Shown here: in pieces, positions 1 through 8,930 of the stretch
How the letters are laid out: each line of letters starts with the position of its first letter
Numbering within the stretch: the first letter of the stretch is position 1
Assembly (NCBI GenBank): GCA_037178675.1
Contig: JAYMGJ010000017.1
Coordinates: 147,847-211,846 of the forward strand
Direction of reading: 5' to 3'
From: Scleroderma bovista
Taxonomy: Eukaryota > Basidiomycota > Agaricomycetes > Boletales > Sclerodermataceae
Length of the DNA stretch: 64,000 bases
Notes under the pieces: model-generated
Databases searched by the model: none
What the model was told of the DNA's origin: nothing
Seen by the model: the letters and a program-made list of their open reading frames with translations, nothing else
Made by a program: the position numbers and the translations under genes

Positions 1-1549
1 GCTGGTCGAGTCTCAGCACACGGACGCTGGGCGAACACTCTGGGATTCTGATCAGGATATATATGATATAGTTGTCATGAGACACGCACCAATAGAACCG
101 CTTCCATATGTCCAATGTGTTGTGGTCGTTCTTAAACCGATTATCCGCCTGATTACAGTCGTGAGAGGTGTCCTACAATTGTATTATATTGTCAGTGTGA
201 CGCTGTTACTTGAGAAGGTTTGAAATCGTCAAATACTCACCACTGTGATCAACAAGGGGCTCCATTCCCATCTACAACAGTGTCTATGGGTAAAGTTGTA
301 GTACATCAGTCTGCTTGAGCGAAAAATAAAGACTCAGTGAACACAACAAAAAAAGGACGTACAGTGTCAAGGCAGTCATATCATATCGGCTGTAGTCATT
401 CTCAAGCCAGTCTCCCCAATTAAAATCATCCCAGCACGGCGAGATGCTCGTGATAGTCCTAGAAAACGATCAGTGTCGACGCCGCTACTATCGACTTCAC
501 CTTGATATCCATCCCAACGGTCCCATATCGCACTTAAACTGGTTGATTCATGGATTGAAGGGCAGTTCATCGATGGGGTGAGAAGCAGAGAGAAGTAACA
601 AAGACAACAAGGAGGACAGGAGGACAGTGGGGAGGACAGCAGGAGGATAACAGGGAAGACAGCATGCAAACAGGGAGGTGATGGGGAGCTTAGTAAGCTG
701 CTACGTGGTGATTTGCACAGCCCGGTCAACAAATTAATATTACAGAAATGAAATGGCAACGCAATGCATCGAAACATCACGTGTTGATCAACCGGAAGTG
801 GTCGGAACGTTGTTCTGATAATTGTCACGCATCTAGGTTTCAGTTACTACACTATTTATCACTAATCACTGCAGGACAACTACTTAGATAGCATGGTAAT
901 TCAGTACAGTGAAAGAACAAAAAAAAGCACGTGAGAAATGAGTGATAATTGACAAAGTTGTGTGCTCACTGTGCGGGACGATGAGCAAAGGGCATTTGAC
1001 GTCGTGGGAAACAATGAGGGTGCGACCGGAATAACTGTCTGGTCCGGGCTGATGCTGACATAACCTTATCTACACTTATCTACATTATCTGGTAATCTAA
1101 TTAGGACTTGTTTCCCCCCCGGCTGAAGTCACTCCTGAGTGCTGCAGTAATTGCTGAAGTGGCTGTAGTAGGTCTTTCTCTCTAATTAGTGAAGGGACAG
1201 TGGTACAGTCACGTTACTAACAGGTGACATAAGTGGTGCCATATAGGTGACCTGGCGCCGGATGAACACATGATGTGGATAAGTGGGGCTATAGCCTATT
1301 GATCGTGAGGGATCAGAATAGTTGATCACGAGCTATAGTGTGGGTAAATTGGAGAGGGCGCCGCCATTGACTCGTGGCTCCTCCAGCAATGTATTCAAGG
1401 TTGACAGACTCAGAGAACTTGACATAGTAGTTGAGGCGACCACGTCAGGCAGAGTTGGCAAAGGCGTATGGCGGTAGGCCCATCTGCACAAATGTAAGTG
1501 TTTTAGTCCCAACATCATGCGAATCCACGACACTGGAATTTCTGAATCC
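1..1549. other. Outer left flank, no gene recognised
   Basis: I see no gene in this stretch. A minus-strand open frame at 376-828 is made of low-complexity Ser/Pro/Leu/Cys runs from a GGAGGACAG-type purine-rich tract (about 590-660) and has no recognisable domain. A CTTATCTA-type short motif recurs around 1060-1100. The last 100 bases before 1550 still resemble the flank of the right arm at a low level, so this may be the decayed edge of an old repeat. Confidence 0.5.
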
Positions 1550-1702
1550 CCTAGTCTCATTCCCAGTCGTTGTGGGGACTTCCGGTCGGACATTCAAATT
1601 CATTTGACGGAAACGTCCCCATAATGTCTGGTGCAGTTTGTCCAATGAACCCCCCATGTGTCACGCATTCAGCAACACGTGATCTCTGGGTGTAAAAATA
1701 GA

Positions 1703-1725
1703 GTGACCTTGTTTAACAAGGTCAC
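1703..1725. repeat. 23-bp perfect palindrome
   Basis: Eleven bases, GTGACCTTGTT, are followed by a single T and their exact inverse, giving a very stable hairpin. The mirror copy is at 37554-37576. It sits near the outer end of the arm. No CTRR-type Helitron terminus follows it on the strand that encodes the helicase, so its role is not established. Confidence 0.8.
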
Positions 1726-2308
1726 TGCAACTGGAAATCCGTTGAGTTTTTTTTGAATCTCCACAGTGGCTGAGAATCCAAGCTCCGATGCATTCCTTGT
1801 TGGAGTTATAAACAGACTGTTATGGTTTGTTTACTTACTTACATAAGCATAAAGCGCACTATACAGTAGAGTCTATTACCATAGTTCCCTCAGTAGCTTG
1901 CCAGACTACTGAGGTTACACTACAGTTCTCCTTCTCCCTTCTTTCAGGCTAGACCTTCCCTGTGCAGACCACCACCTTTCTATATTCCTTATGTTCGGCC
2001 CAAAAGTTGCGGATTCGAGGCCCCAAAAGTGCAAAATCTTCGGCCCAAAATTGCGGATTTGAGGTCGAGATGTTGACAAAATAGGCTGATGTTTGGCCCT
2101 GGATTGTGGATTCCACAGCCAATTTTTGGGCAAGTCAGGGTCTGTCAACTGGTCTGTACAAAAATAGATGGACAGCAAGATCGCAGACAGCATCACCAAT
2201 GCATCAGATCCTGAGCAGCATGGCTTTATGTATTACTAGGCAGTGGCATGGGTAAACATTACATATATTACATGGAGGGGATCTAGTCTTGTACAAGTAT
2301 ATAGTTAA
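1726..2308. other. Non-coding stretch with short repeated motifs
   Basis: No gene is seen. Two close direct copies of a roughly 26-bp motif beginning TTCGGCCCAAAA and containing TTGCGGATT lie at about 1992-2019 and 2039-2065. A weaker relative containing TTGCAGATTTGA lies at about 3445-3490. The mirror region is about 36971-37553. Confidence 0.5.
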
Positions 2309-2339
2309 TTGATGATAAGAATTACTCTGTTGTCGTCAT

Positions 2340-3230
2340 CCTGCATGCGCTGCCATTGTTGTTGTTGTTGTCCTGGCATGTACACACTGCTGTCGTCATT
2401 GTCGTCTTGCCTTGACATTTGCCATGGGCGTCTTGACATTGACGTCTTTGTTGTGCTGGTGTGGACGTGTTGCCGTTGTTGTCATTGTCTCACTGTGGCA
2501 TTTGCCATGGGTGTCTCATTGTTGTTGTTGTCTTTGTTATGTTGGTGTGGACCCACTGCTGTCATCGTGCTGGTGTGGACGTGTTGCCGTCGTCATCGTC
2601 ATCATTGTCTTCATGATGTTGGCGTGGACCCGCTGCTGTTGTTGTCTCGCCTTGGCATTTGCCATAGGTGTCTTGACATGTCGTCTTTGTCGTGCTGATG
2701 TGGACACGCTGCCGTGTTGGTCATGGTGGTTGAGGTGGGAGATGGTGAATGGTGGTGGTGGTCGACATAGCGACGGTGGTGACAGTTGGTGACATCACCA
2801 TTCATGGAGGTGGTAGTGGTCGATGTGGTGGGGGTGGTGGCCAGGTGTGACCGCCATTCATGGTGGTGGTGGTCTAGGTAGTTGAGGTGGAGATGATGGT
2901 GACAGTTGGCGTCACTCGTCACCTTCACCACACATTGTTGTTGTTGACATGTTGTGGTGGCATTTGCCATATGTGTCTTGTCATCGTCGTCATTCATGTG
3001 GCCGTGTCTGCGCTGTGGGTGCTGGTTGTCGTTGTCGCTGTCTTGCCTTGGCATTTGCCATGCACGTTGTTGTCTTTGTTGTACTGGCATGGACACATTG
3101 CCGTCGTCGTTATTGTTATTGTCGTCTTGCCATGGAATTTGCCATGGATGCCTCAACATTGTTGTGCTGGCATGCACACACTGCTGTCATCGTCATCCTG
3201 CCTTGGCATTTACCATGAAAGGGAGGTAGA
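2340..3230. repeat. Degenerate minisatellite with a 12-bp dyad
   Basis: The tract is a degenerate tandem repeat of about 71-91 bp. Each unit carries TGGCATTTGCCA or a close variant, itself an inverted repeat (TGGCA-TT-TGCCA), at 2413, 2496, 2653, 2958, 3049, 3133 and 3204. Two longer gaps equal about two and four units. Units also contain GTTGTTGTT runs and a GTGTGGACGTGTTGCCG-like segment. The many overlapping open frames here, with Cys/Leu/Val-rich or His/Thr-rich products, are by-products of the trinucleotide bias and should not be called genes. Confidence 0.85.
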
Positions 3231-3823
3231 GAGATCAGAGTTCGCCACACCTGTTGTCTGCATCATGTCACAGTCTAGCAGTTACTAGCTGTGTGCGTAT
3301 TGTTGTTGTCATCAGAAGCGTGAGGGGTAGCGGTGGTGGTGGTACTCACCAAAGGACACGGACATAAAATAATGCAGTACCCCTATTACATAACCAAAAT
3401 TGTCACACATTCTTGCTTAGTCATACTGTGACATGTGTCATGTTTGGCCTAAATTGCAGATTTGACCCCCTAAATATTGCAGATTTGAGGGTCATCCAGG
3501 GGGGTTGGAGGGGCCGAACATATGAGGGAGCTTCAGGGGGCCTATGATATCCATGTCTCTTTTGTTTTACCATCGAGTATGCCAAGTTGTTCATCTTGTA
3601 ACCATAAGTATTTACTAAGATGGTGTGTCTTTGTATATTACATATGTGCATTCCTAGATGAAGTCCACATCTCTTTTGTTCTACAATCAAGTATGCCAAG
3701 TCATTCATCTTCCAACCGTAAGTATTTGCTAGGATGGCGGGTAAACAAATGTTCATCAAAATTGTGCAAAAGGCGAATGCTGTTTCTTCCATGACTTCAA
3801 GATAAGGCTATGTATGCGTTGAA

Positions 3824-4016
3824 TGTCAGAATATATGGCTGCTACATGGCAAACTTACAAGACTAGTTACAGTTATTAGTTTTGATATATTAGCTGTTCT
3901 ACCTACAAGATAAATAGTTCGTAGTCATACCCTGTATATTCATCACATTTGGACCTGGTTCGCACCCATCCACCCATCGTGGTCACCCCGATCGTCCCAG
4001 CCCATGAATTCTAACA
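3824..4016 (+). repeat. 5' LTR of gag-only element
   Basis: 193-bp LTR with TG...CA ends. It matches 5140-5332 with a few differences, nearly all transitions. Confidence 0.93.
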
Positions 4017-4265
4017 CAAATGTGATACTCTTCGTTGTTGTGCATGTTGTCTTGCAGCTATTGACCCCCTGTCATTGTCCGTTCTCGCCATTGTATCATC
4101 ATCATACCGTTGTTCTCTTGCCATTGTAACTGCCATTTGGGGCTGAAGACAAATCATTGTCATTGTCTCCATACCGTTTCCCCTGTCAAACCCCCGCTGT
4201 TGTCTGTTGCGGCCAAATCACCATTGTTGTCATGTGTCACATGTCACAGCCACAGATCTCATGCC

Positions 4266-5057
4266 ATGCCAGACTCGTCACTGCATTTCGCGAATTTGAA
4301 TGAATCTAACTATGCGGAATGGTCGTTGTATATGCGATCTACCTTGATTAAGAAAGGTCTATGGAAAGTTGTTGAGGGATCAGAGACTCACCCACTCGGC
4401 TCCCCCAATTCGAAAGCTGTCAAAGCATTTGAGCGCTGCCAAGCTGAAGCTCATGCTGAGATCATCCTCTGCCTCGAACCGTTGCAGCTGCCACACACAC
4501 ACTCCACCAACCCCCATGTCCTCTGGGAAGAGCTCCAGCACATGCACCATGCCCAGGGCTTCGCCACGCACATGACCTTTCATCAAAGGTTTAACATGAT
4601 GACTAAGCATGCTGACCAATCGATGGGCAGTTGGATAACTGATGTCCAGCAAGCCATGTTCTGCCTGAAAGAAGTCAGATATATCGCTACAGATGAGGAC
4701 AAGATACTCGTCCTTACTCAAGGCCTCCCTCCATCCTATGACCCATTCATTATCTCCCTCGACGCTGCCATTGCCAATGGTACTACTGCTGATAACCCAT
4801 CCATTTCACTTGAGGTTGTCAAGGCACGTTTACTAAATGAAGAATCATGTCAGTGCGCTGCCCATCCAGTAATGAGCCCTGACCCTGTTGCCCTTGCTGT
4901 CACCACTATCACTTTGAAGCCACGCCACCCACTTGAGCAGATCACCTGTTCCCACTGTGGAGAAAAAGGTCATTACCAGATCAATTGCCCAAAACGGAAA
5001 GTGGAAGAGAAGGGCACTGCTGCCACCATCTTCGAAGAAGAAGAGCAGTCTTGGTGA
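4266..5057 (+). CDS. Gag-like protein with CCHC zinc knuckle
   Basis: The likely start is the ATG at 4266, giving 263 residues; the open frame extends upstream without another ATG in good context. The N-terminus has the Copia-type Gag (UBN2-like) signature: FANLNESNYAEWSLYM near residues 8-23, then LIKKGLWKVVEG. A single retroviral-type zinc knuckle, CSHCGEKGHYQINC (C-x2-C-x4-H-x4-C), lies near residues 231-244, followed by a basic segment. Gag proteins bind the element RNA and build the cytoplasmic particle. With no pol in the element, mobility would need enzymes from a related full-length Copia element. The frame is free of stops, unlike the older elements around it. Confidence 0.85.
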   Translation: MPDSSLHFANLNESNYAEWSLYMRSTLIKKGLWKVVEGSETHPLGSPNSKAVKAFERCQAEAHAEIILCLEPLQLPHTHSTNPHVLWEELQHMHHAQGFATHMTFHQRFNMMTKHADQSMGSWITDVQQAMFCLKEVRYIATDEDKILVLTQGLPPSYDPFIISLDAAIANGTTADNPSISLEVVKARLLNEESCQCAAHPVMSPDPVALAVTTITLKPRHPLEQITCSHCGEKGHYQINCPKRKVEEKGTAATIFEEEEQSW

Positions 5058-5139
5058 AGTCGCGGGACATTTTCTCCTTTTCTTCTTGTCTCCCTGTTTG
5101 TTTCGTATTACTTACTGTCTTGTTTTGTTTGCAGGAGAG

Positions 5140-5332
5140 TGTCAGAATATATGGCTGCTATGTGGCAAACTTACAAGACTAGTTACAGTTATTAGTTTTG
5201 ATGTATTAGCTGTTCTACCTACAAGATAAATAGTTCGTAGTCATACCCTGTATATTCATCACGTTTGGACTTGGTTTGCACCCATCCACCCATCATGGTC
5301 ACCCCGATCATCCCAGCCCACGAATTCTAACA
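5140..5332 (+). repeat. 3' LTR of gag-only element
   Basis: 193-bp LTR preceded by a short polypurine run (AGGAGAG) and followed by the TTGAA target duplication. Confidence 0.93.
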
Positions 5333-6438
5333 TTGAAAGGAGTCAATTTGCCAGTTGGAGGTGTGCCAAGGTCAACTATACAGTGTTCAATTGTCTGTAC
5401 CTGGGAATGATAGTCAGTGAAAGCGTATGCAGGAGCCACAGGAAGTTGTTCCCTGGTGACTGTGATTTTATTGCCACTGGCTGTGACCACACTAAAGGTC
5501 TTTGCGAGAGGTGTGATTGGTAACACTCCAGTGGCCAAACTTTGAAGCACTACAGCTTTGGTGCATATCATTGCCACGTGAACATAGATGGGTGGGTATT
5601 GCAATTCAATGGTGTTTGAAGGGATATTACTGAGTTCTTCTTGAGGATCGAGAATGATATCCATTATGTGTCCATGCGCACCATTGGCGACATCAAGATC
5701 TGTGGAGATGTTGAACGTCACCATGACTTCCATGCCTATGGTGATTTCCACTTTGTCTGCAAGTCCTGCACGTTCACATTGATTTCTGCCCCGCCCAGAC
5801 TTAGGTTTAGCTGCTACAGCAAACTTCTCTTCCAACGTTAGTTTTTGCCCTTGAATGGTGTCAAATGCAGGACATTTGATAAGCATTATGCCCCATGCAA
5901 TGCAGCATGCTTTGACAGTCATGGAATTTCATTTCATTCATACTGCATGTCTCGGTGTAATCAAAAGTGCTTCACTCCACAGTGGGGATCCAAAATCTGT
6001 AGTAGGACAGCCTTTGTGTGTGAGCACAAGTTTGCAGAGCATGCTGAGATGCACTTCTGTGCAGCTGCCATATCACACATGCTGTAGCAAGTCCAACCAT
6101 TCCGAATCAGTCATGTGGACCTGTGTCTTCAGCCAGACCACCTGGTCAAATTGTTTGTACAATTTCCTTCCCAACATGTCGATGTCACTATCTTTTTCTG
6201 TGTCACAGGGGCAGTAAAGTGGAGCAGTGGGTTTGGCTGCCACTGGCAGAAACTGGTGGAAGTTGCCTATGAGGATGATGTTGAGTCCCCCAAAAGGTTC
6301 ATTGGTAGTTTTCCCTTGATGCTCTTTGGCTCTACTGATGATGCTAGACAGTTTGTCCCCTACAGACCTCAACCTCTACTACACACTGCACAGCCATATG
6401 CACCACCTCATCACCCTCATGAATAACAAGGATATCAT

Positions 6439-6864
6439 GTGGTCCACCAAGGAAGAATTGATAACTCACTTTACACGTACTCCCAAATCAGCACCATTGT
6501 CTCTCTATCCAACGGCAATCACAACATTGACATCATCGTGTGCAAAATGTTTGCTGGTCTGCCTCCTGTTTTTCAATTCCACAGTACTGCAGTGATGAAT
6601 TTCATATCCCCTGATTGCATTTTCTGTGCTTACCCAGTGCTCACATTCCGTGGCCTTTCAATGGTCAATCCTGGTCCCTTGTATATGGGTCGCTGTGGCT
6701 GTAACACTTTTAATGCCCTGCAAAAGTATGAAGAGCATGGTTTTCGTTACATCAAATGTGCCAAGGCACATCAATTCAAGTTCTCATGCAAGAATCTGCC
6801 ACGTACGCTGATGGATGGTCGTGGCATGTGGGACACTGCCTCGGGTCTCTGTCTTCTCTGCTGA
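6439..6864 (+). CDS. Unrecognised ORF next to the helicase break
   Basis: An open frame of 141 residues with no family I recognise. A compatible overlapping frame begins at 6326. The C-terminal half has several cysteines (a CIFC pair, a GRCGC stretch and a final CLLC) and balanced amino-acid composition, unlike the repeat-derived frames nearby. It begins where the Helitron helicase loses homology (about 6372) and lies 0.4 kb upstream of the RecQ-like helicase on the same strand. It could be a 5' exon of the helicase gene, a fragment captured by a Helitron, or chance. No start context or introns could be fixed. Confidence 0.3.
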   Translation: MVHQGRIDNSLYTYSQISTIVSLSNGNHNIDIIVCKMFAGLPPVFQFHSTAVMNFISPDCIFCAYPVLTFRGLSMVNPGPLYMGRCGCNTFNALQKYEEHGFRYIKCAKAHQFKFSCKNLPRTLMDGRGMWDTASGLCLLC

Positions 6865-7280
6865 CATGTTTGCTCAATATGGATGTCTCAATGTTTGCTG
6901 GTTATTAGGAGGAATGGTGTGCGATATGGAGGGTGGCTTTGTCCTTCCTTGGGTTTCAGTAATCGATTGAAGACACTTCGTGAGTCCTGCTGTGTGCCGG
7001 TTTGTCTGCTGATACTGACTTGCTTGTAAAGAACTATGCTTGGCAGACATAGATTCTTAGGTAGCAAGAATGGGCCATATTAAATGGGTGATTGTCAGTC
7101 AGATGTGGGACTTGCTAAATTGTAGAATTACATCATTGTAACTGTGAGATATGTGACGTGTGTTAAACAAGGTGCTGGCCATCTCTGACGGCGCTGTTCT
7201 GGTAAAAACATATCAGAATTGCCAAGTATAGTACTGAATACAACCATTTCTTTGATTCCCATCACTTTCTTGGGTAACAA

Positions 7281-8631
7281 ATGCCCCCTGTCCAATCAGT
7301 TGTATCAAGTGCGGAACGTGATCATGTGAAAGGAGTCAAGTGTCTCGCTGTGGCACGAACTGAAGTGGCTCAAAAGCATCAATATGACTCCCAAAAGACA
7401 CAGCAAAAACTCTCTGACCTTGTGCAGCAGTATTTTCATGGCCATAAGCCATATGAATGGCAACTCAACACGGCTGAAGCATTGCTCTTGGGGCTCAACA
7501 GCATGGTTATTGCCAGTACAGGTACTGGAAAGACACTTCCCTTTGTAATGTCTTTGCTTTACAACAAGGCAAGTCATATTATTATCATTTCTCCACTGAA
7601 AGCACTGCAATGAGACCAGGTAATCCAAATGCAGATCATTAGCTATTCACTTACAGACCCTTGAATAGAGACACCAATTTCAGAAAATGGGTATATCTGC
7701 CATTGATGTCAATGGCGAGACATGGAACCCTAAGCTCTGACAAGTGAGTAGAAAGTCATTACACTTACACCCACACTGAACTATTTGTCAGGACCTCAAG
7801 GACAATAAATACCAAGCAATTTTGATTGGGCCCAAAATGTGTCTTCAGCATGAAGGCTTTCATGAGCTAATGAAGTCCTCAGACTTCTGTAACGACCTTG
7901 TTGGCATTGTGGTTGACAAGGCTCACTGTATCTCACAGTGGGGAGGTGATTTCTGCATGGCATATGGCAAACTAGGCGACTTGTGCTCGTATGTGCCTAC
8001 CAACGTACCTATCCTTGCAATGTCTGCAACACTGGCCCCTGCTGCCCTGAAAGAGGTCCAGCACAAGCTACAGATCGATTCTTGCAACATGTTTGTTCTC
8101 AACCTGGGCAATGACCGGCCAAACATCACACCGTCAGTCATCGAGATGCAAAACAGTAGTGACTATGATGCCTTACTTCCATTAGTTGGTCAGGATATCA
8201 TGGGACTTGCCGATCTTCCAAAGGCCATAATATTTACAAACTCAATACAACAAACACTAGAGATCTTGAGGTTTCTGGAAGAGCATTTGCCGCTGACATG
8301 TAGTCCCTACCTGGATATCTTCCATGCACTTCGTGGCCCTGACTCGAAGAAGGAGGCGCTAAAATGCTTCAAAAATGGGTGAAAAAAATCCTCATAGCGA
8401 CAGAGGTGGCAGGAATGGTACACCCATCTGTTTGACTGTCAGGCGCTTCCAGTATTGACTTAAATTTTAGGGTGCAGACATACCGGACATAGAGCTAGTA
8501 ATCCAGTTTGGTGTGCCATCCTCACTTGAGGTATGGACACAATGGGCTGGGAGAGCAGGACGGACACCTAGTTTTCAAGCACGCGCCATCCTGCTGGCAG
8601 AACGCTCCATGTTTCAGCAAAAAAGAGCCCC
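7281..8631 (+). pseudogene. RecQ-like DNA helicase, decayed
   Basis: Superfamily 2 helicase of the RecQ type, common in many copies in agaric genomes and related to telomere-linked helicases. Motif I is ASTGTGKT (near 7515-7540) and motif Ia is IIISPLKALQ. Motif II reads DKAHCISQW instead of DEAH (near 7912-7940), motif III is AMSATL (about 8018), motif IV is AIIFTN, and motif V is GADIPDIELVIQFG (about 8470-8512). Motif VI reads TQWAGRAGR, with Trp where Arg is expected. In-frame stops at 7611 (TGA), about 7672 (TAG) and about 7738 (TGA) fall where Arg, Gln and Arg are expected. Two introns of about 45-55 nt can be placed around 7620-7665 and 7743-7792. The changed motif II and VI residues and the stops mean it is not functional. 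Confidence 0.85.
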
Positions 8632-8930
8632 CAAAAAATGAAAGAAAAAGACCTCACCAAATGAAAGCCAGTCTGAAGACGGTTCAGGGAGTGAATCTGA
8701 AAGCGATATGGTCTGGGGTAAGGTTGTTGATCTGAACATGCGCGAGTGGATTGTGACACTTGAATGCCATCGCAATATAACGGATAGGTAATTTTTTTTT
8801 TCTGAATTATGGTCATTTTAGGGACTACCCTATGTTAGACCTCACATGCTGAGTATATACTTTGTTCTGGGTGTATTGTAAAGAGATCCTTTAATATTGT
8901 AAGTCAGGGATATTCCCGGGATGTGAGGTA
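8632..8930 (+). other. Tail between RecQ relic and pogo element
   Basis: A Ser/Glu-rich frame appears to continue the helicase C-terminus past its stop. A T10 run is at about 8792-8801. It ends in TA at 8929-8930, the target duplication of the pogo element. Nothing else is seen. The mirror is 30297-30595. Confidence 0.4.

Larger units (their letters stand above)
3824..5332 (+). mobile_element. Gag-only LTR element (1.5 kb)
   Basis: Two 193-bp direct LTRs (3824-4016 and 5140-5332) begin TGTCAGAAT and end ATTCTAACA, a short imperfect terminal inverted repeat. The 5-bp target duplication TTGAA flanks the element at 3819-3823 and 5333-5337. The interior holds one Gag frame and no protease, integrase, reverse transcriptase or RNase H. 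A purine-rich GCAGGAGAG lies just before the 3' LTR. This matches the architecture called TR-GAG (terminal repeat with GAG domain), a non-autonomous retrotransposon. It is inserted inside the Helitron helicase. A solo LTR of the same family is at 44649-44841. Confidence 0.93.
3470..6372 (-). pseudogene. Helitron PIF1-like helicase, decayed and split
   Basis: Read on the minus strand, this is the C-terminal half of a Helitron-type PIF1/RecD-like DNA helicase. The first piece (6372-6073) carries motif III as IILIGNFHQFLPV, where the family has GDFHQF with Asp. The middle piece (5922-5338) has the late motifs, such as KITVTREQLPV, a TDYHSQVQT-like SQGQT motif and IVDLGTPPTG. After the LTR insertion the frame resumes at 3818 with an ALS.S.GR..IRLLHNFDE motif VI region. 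Motifs I and II are missing upstream of 6372. Several in-frame TGA codons (near 6073, 5930, 3786 and 3690) sit where arginine or tryptophan is expected. About 114 bp of the C-terminus is duplicated in tandem (3560-3640 and 3674-3750). It cannot encode a working helicase. Confidence 0.85.

Noticed and set aside
376..828. 150-residue minus-strand open frame
   Set aside because: Low-complexity Ser/Pro/Cys composition from a GGAGGACAG-type tract; no domain or codon support.
1703..1725. Helitron 3' terminus
   Set aside because: The hairpin fits in shape, but no CTRR follows at the right distance on the strand encoding the helicase, and no TC 5' end could be paired with it.
2309..3290. Many overlapping long open frames rich in Cys/Leu/Val or His/Thr
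   Set aside because: They are products of the minisatellite and trinucleotide composition, occur in several frames on both strands and show no domain.
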